DNA from: Discostella pseudostelligera
Taxonomy: Eukaryota; Bacillariophyta; Thalassiosirophyceae; Thalassiosirales; Thalassiosiraceae
Length of the DNA stretch: 12,189 nucleotides
Reading direction: 5' to 3'
Assembly: GCA_036940085.1 (NCBI GenBank)
Contig: JALLBK010000467.1
Span: 1 to 12,189, forward strand
Part shown: piece after piece, positions 9,632 to 12,189 of the stretch
Position numbering within the stretch: position 1 is the stretch's first letter
How the letters are laid out: every line of letters starts with the position of its first letter
Notes under the pieces: generated by a model
Seen by the model: only the letters and a program-made list of their open reading frames with translations
What the model was told of the DNA's origin: nothing
Database searches by the model: none
Position numbers and translations under genes: made by a program

Positions 9632-9862
9632 GATATTGATGGTGCCTACGTTATTCTATCTCTGAGAGTGCGAATACGATACTGATGGTGATATCGAGTG
9701 TGGTCGATATTCGTGATGGCGGGTAGGCTTCAACCATAGAATTATTCAGATTGGATGGAGAGAATAATGGCATGTTTGGCACCTTTTGATTACCAAGCAC
9801 CGTCGCACGCTCGCGTCGAAGTCCGTCGATCGGACGGAAGTTGAATTCAACGCACACTGCAG

Positions 9863-9874
9863 TTGGCGCCAAAA
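9863..9874 (-). promoter_or_regulatory. E2F-like palindromic site
   Basis: TTGGCGCCAAAA, read on the minus strand as TTTTGGCGCCAA, matches WTTSSCSS. The inner TTGGCGCCAA is a perfect 10-bp palindrome. It lies 315 bp upstream of the histone-fold ATG and 232 bp upstream of the PT-rich gene ATG. Confidence 0.35.
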
Positions 9875-10022
9875 GTGGAGCACAGCCCCATGGACAAAAT
9901 CTGACAAAATCTAGATACCCATCTCGTTGCGCAACTTCAAGTTACTGTAAGTACGTAGTTACTTCCATGTACCTATGTATCTACCTCATCGATCACCCAA
10001 CCCAACCACACTCGACAACGGA

Positions 10023-10068
10023 TTGACCTGTTGACCCCTCGACCTCATGAGGTTGACTATGCGTCAAC
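10023..10068. promoter_or_regulatory. Cluster of TTGAC motifs with nested palindromes
   Basis: TTGACC occurs at 10023 and 10031, TTGAC at 10053, and GTCAA at 10063 (inverted). ACCTCATGAGGT (10042-10053) is a 12-bp palindrome, and GTTGAC/GTCAAC (10052-10057 and 10063-10068) is an inverted pair with a 5-nt spacer. It lies 121-166 bp upstream of the histone-fold start and is a possible transcription-factor site. Confidence 0.4.
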
Positions 10069-10188
10069 GCAACAAAGACAAGAAGGGCTAAATTTATATT
10101 TTGTATCGCCTTCTTCGAAAACCAGTCGGCTGGTTCGAAAAAGTGGGCGGCGAGAGCGAATCAGTGACGTTCGACCAACAACCTCTCA

Positions 10189-10782
10189 ATGAATGCCTTC
10201 CCTCTCTCCAAAATAAAAGCACAGATACTTGAGAATGAAAATGTTGGACGCATATCCTCCAAGGCCATTGAGTTAATTTCCGCCTGCTCCTCACTATTCG
10301 TACGTGATCTCGTCAGTCAGGATGGCGGTACTACGGGTGGCCTGCACCGGGGATCTACAACTTCGGTGACATCCAATTCGCAAGATGAAACTAAGGTACC
10401 CAAGGGAACTATCGGTGTGAAGGATCACGAGCATGGCGACGAAGTTATAGATTTATCTGGTATAAAACGCAACGTCATACGACGACCGGAGTATAATTTC
10501 CTAGAAGGAGTATTGGATGACTTAACGGAACAAACTGCTCCCAAATATGATGCAGCAGCGAGGAAAAGGAATCGACAACGAGACAATCAAAAGCAGCAAT
10601 CTACCAACTCAAAAAACACTACAAATGAAATATTGTCGAGACTCTCTGGTGAAAACACAAAAGTAGATGTAAGTGATTCTGCGCATGGTGTTGCGATGCA
10701 AGAGGCAATTATGGCTGCACAAGACACGGCATCTTTCCAGACAACGAAAGAAATCATTGCCGATGATGATGAATATGACTAG
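10189..10782 (+). CDS. Histone-fold protein, NF-YC / CHRAC / POLE4-Dpb3 type (197 aa)
   Basis: Residues 4-43 (FPLSKIKAQILENENVGRIS, then SKAIELI...LFVRDLV) match helices 1 and 2 of the CBF/NF-Y histone fold, where PLSRIK and LFVEDLA are hallmarks. Residues 87-112 (IDLSGIKRNVIRRPEYNFLE) match helix 3 and the C-terminal helix. Such proteins pair with a partner histone fold and serve in NF-Y transcription complexes, chromatin-remodelling CHRAC or DNA polymerase epsilon. Between helix 2 and helix 3 there is an unusual Gly/Ser/Thr-rich insert of about 43 residues. It reads through in frame and no clear intron was found. Residues 119-135 are basic, and the tail ends ADDDEYD; an acidic tail fits CHRAC1/POLE4 better than NF-YC. 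The start ATG gives a fold at the very N-terminus, as in POLE4-like proteins. Exact subfamily uncertain. Confidence 0.75.
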   Translation: MNAFPLSKIKAQILENENVGRISSKAIELISACSSLFVRDLVSQDGGTTGGLHRGSTTSVTSNSQDETKVPKGTIGVKDHEHGDEVIDLSGIKRNVIRRPEYNFLEGVLDDLTEQTAPKYDAAARKRNRQRDNQKQQSTNSKNTTNEILSRLSGENTKVDVSDSAHGVAMQEAIMAAQDTASFQTTKEIIADDDEYD

Positions 10783-11260
10783 AGTGCAATCAGATTGACG
10801 ATCAATGTTTTGACAAATCTGCTACAATCATCATGACTATGTTGCGTTGGTAGTTGACGATGCAACTCGGTAAGTAGGGTTCCGAGTCGGTTGCTGCCTC
10901 GAGAGCGATAGTCGACGTCATGCGCACAGTTGTCCAATTGAAGATAGTTTGAAATTGATTAATGATCGGTGTGCCCATGGTGGCGTCACGTCCTCGTATT
11001 CCTATGGAAACTGTACCAAAATAATGGATGGAGTGGAGGCTTGAAGAAAAAAGTTGCCGTTTGCGGGGTGGACAGCAATATTGTACATTGCTCGAACATT
11101 GAATTCATGCGTGGAAATGATACTTCGTTTCTCACCAACAACTACATGATTACTTATTGCAATATGTACCCTTTTATACATGAATAGAAGCGGCATGCTT
11201 CGATTGCCTATTCAATCTATCCTGAGGTGTGGAGATTGGGGCGGCAGGGTGCATGGTACA

Positions 11261-11336
11261 CGTGTGGCAGATTTTGGCGGGAAAGTGAGGGCTCCATTGA
11301 AGACTACTTACGCGTGGCAGTTGTTTTGGCGGGAAA
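11261..11336 (+). promoter_or_regulatory. Two tandem E2F-type sites within an imperfect direct repeat
   Basis: TTTTGGCGGGAAA occurs identically at 11272-11284 and 11324-11336. Each is preceded by CGYGTGGCAG (11261-11270 and 11311-11320), giving a composite repeat of about 25 bp with a 50-52 bp period, near five helical turns. It matches the E2F consensus in a single orientation, upstream of the possible plus-strand gene at the right edge. Confidence 0.55.
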
Positions 11337-11394
11337 CTGATACATTCGACACAAAGAGGAGCGACCATGACCATGGCAGCAGGCCATGCTCGTT

Positions 11395-11539
11395 CTATCC
11401 ATGCCGATTGCGCCATCGTCATCCGTAGCGAAGTGGTAATGCATCATCAGCGCCACGCGCAACACCNCTATCCATGCCGATTGCGCCATCGTCATCCGTA
11501 GCGAAGTGGTAATGCATCATCAGCGCCACGCGCAACACC
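11395..11539. repeat. 72-bp exact tandem duplication around a single N (probable assembly artefact)
   Basis: Bases 11395-11466 and 11468-11539 are identical over 72 bp and separated only by the N at 11467. This is the pattern left when two overlapping contigs are scaffolded without merging, so the true genome probably has one copy. Confidence 0.9.
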
Positions 11540-11759
11540 ACAGATGAATTCCCCGCTCTCTCCATCATCGGTATCTCCTCTCTCGCCGCTACTGTGTGAC
11601 GATGATGCGACGACCGGAAACAAGAAATCCAGCCACCAGCGATGGTGCCTTCGGCGGCAATTATTTCCATCATGCCTACCATCGTTCAACGATCCCGTCA
11701 CCTCCTGTACCCGTCCGGCATACCTATTCCCACTGTTCGTCATAATCAATATAGCAACA

Positions 11760-12055
11760 ATGACAGATCGGTCGATAATCGCAGGTGCAAGTAGAGAGTT
11801 TTCGGCATTTGTTAGCTCGGCGCAGGACAGTCCACATGTAGTGCAGGAAAATCCTGATGTGGGCATTGGATTGTTGCAAGGTGAGCATATTATTCCTTCA
11901 TAACATGATTTCATTGCGTAGTATCAACGTCTGTATATATCAATTTTACCCACTATCTATCCTTCCTTCTATAAAAAGCATCTTTTATTTTTGGATATGC
12001 GATATCATTACTACTCAGTGGACACTATGTTCACAAAATCCGATGGAAGCCACTG
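11760..12055 (+). CDS. Possible 5' part of an unrecognised gene (weak)
   Basis: An ATG at 11760 opens MTDRSIIAGASREFSAFVSS and continues to LLQ, ending at a consensus-like donor AAG/GTGAGC (11881). A pyrimidine-rich stretch and ACTCAG (ending 12018) give a possible 138-bp phase-1 intron. The next exon would read VDTMFTKSDGSH and then either reach a stop within 12 codons or splice again near 12056. The frame is also open upstream to an ATG at 11544. No domain is recognised and the minus strand is open as well, so this is only a candidate. Confidence 0.2.
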
Positions 12056-12189
12056 GTATGCAGCGGTTTGTGCGTCTGGTGGTTGGGTGTATTAGGAAGT
12101 GGCAACGCCAAACAGTACAATTCATTCTACGTCCTTCTATTTTCACGTATGGCCACGGGATGTAGCGAGGCGGCATTTCAAGTGGTAGC

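Larger units (their letters stand above)
9632..10188. promoter_or_regulatory. Divergent promoter region
   Basis: It separates the leftward PT-rich gene from the rightward histone-fold gene. It contains the E2F-like palindrome (9863-9874), the TTGAC cluster (10023-10068), a TATA-like AATTTATATT (10091-10100), a small AACCAG/CTGGTT hairpin (10120-10135) and TGACGT (10165-10170), a motif used by bZIP factors. Roles are inferred from motif shape only. Confidence 0.5.
10783..11543. other. Intergenic region with paired E2F-type sites and assembly joint
   Basis: No gene is supported. It contains the second copy of the dispersed 19-bp word (10898-10916), the E2F-type pair (11261-11336) and the 72-bp duplication around an N (11395-11539). 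Confidence 0.5.

Noticed and set aside
9651..9872. Minus-strand open frame as a possible 5' exon with signal peptide for the PT-rich gene
   Set aside because: The encoded N-terminus is charged and not signal-like, and no clear donor joins it in frame to the gene.
10117..10140. tRNA-like GGTTCGAA next to a small stem
   Set aside because: The surrounding bases cannot form the acceptor and anticodon arms; it is only a short hairpin with a repeated TTCGAAAA.
11492..11914. 140-codon minus-strand open frame
   Set aside because: It runs into the 72-bp duplicated joint, ends in sequence created or shifted by the artefact, and has no recognisable domain.
1..12189. CRISPR array, insertion sequence or bacterial-type defence system
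   Set aside because: No regularly spaced repeats, transposase or prokaryotic gene organisation is seen; introns and protein families point to a eukaryote.

Overview
The window looks like nuclear DNA of a photosynthetic stramenopile, most likely a centric diatom. This is inferred, not proven. The genes have short GT-AG introns (67-99 bp). One gene starts with a signal-peptide-like presequence containing an Ala/Phe junction typical of diatom plastid targeting. Another encodes a Pro/Thr/Tyr-rich (PTYSPT-type) surface-like protein with a C-terminal membrane segment, and MORN-repeat proteins are present. There are no bacterial-style operons.

Layout, left to right. (1) 32-844, minus: first exon of an inositol-monophosphatase-family enzyme that continues beyond the left edge. 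(2) 845-1339: intergenic DNA with a near-perfect hairpin whose two arms are both E2F-type motifs, beside a 17-bp direct repeat. (3) 1340-5766, minus: a four-exon gene for a protein of about 1391 residues, made of a long coiled-coil rod, a Ser/Arg-rich linker and C-terminal MORN repeats. The rod contains tandem units of about 78 and 95 residues. (4) 5767-6942: no supported gene. (5) 6943-7278, minus: a small MORN protein. (6) 7279-7813: no supported gene. (7) 7814-9631, minus: a two-exon, 574-residue PT-rich single-pass membrane protein. (8) 9632-10188: a shared divergent promoter with an E2F-like palindrome and a TTGAC cluster. (9) 10189-10782, plus: an NF-YC/CHRAC/POLE4-type histone-fold protein. 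(10) 10783-12189: mostly intergenic, with two identical E2F-type motifs 52 bp apart, a 72-bp exact duplication around a single N (probably an unmerged assembly overlap), and a weak possible gene start at the right edge.

The genes do not form an obvious pathway. The two MORN genes may be related by family. A recurring theme is the canonical TTTTGGCGGGA core, seen four times in two clusters, plus one weaker variant in the histone-fold promoter, which would fit cell-cycle control by E2F/DP. The least ordinary protein is the repeat-built coiled-coil/MORN gene. Its function is unknown.
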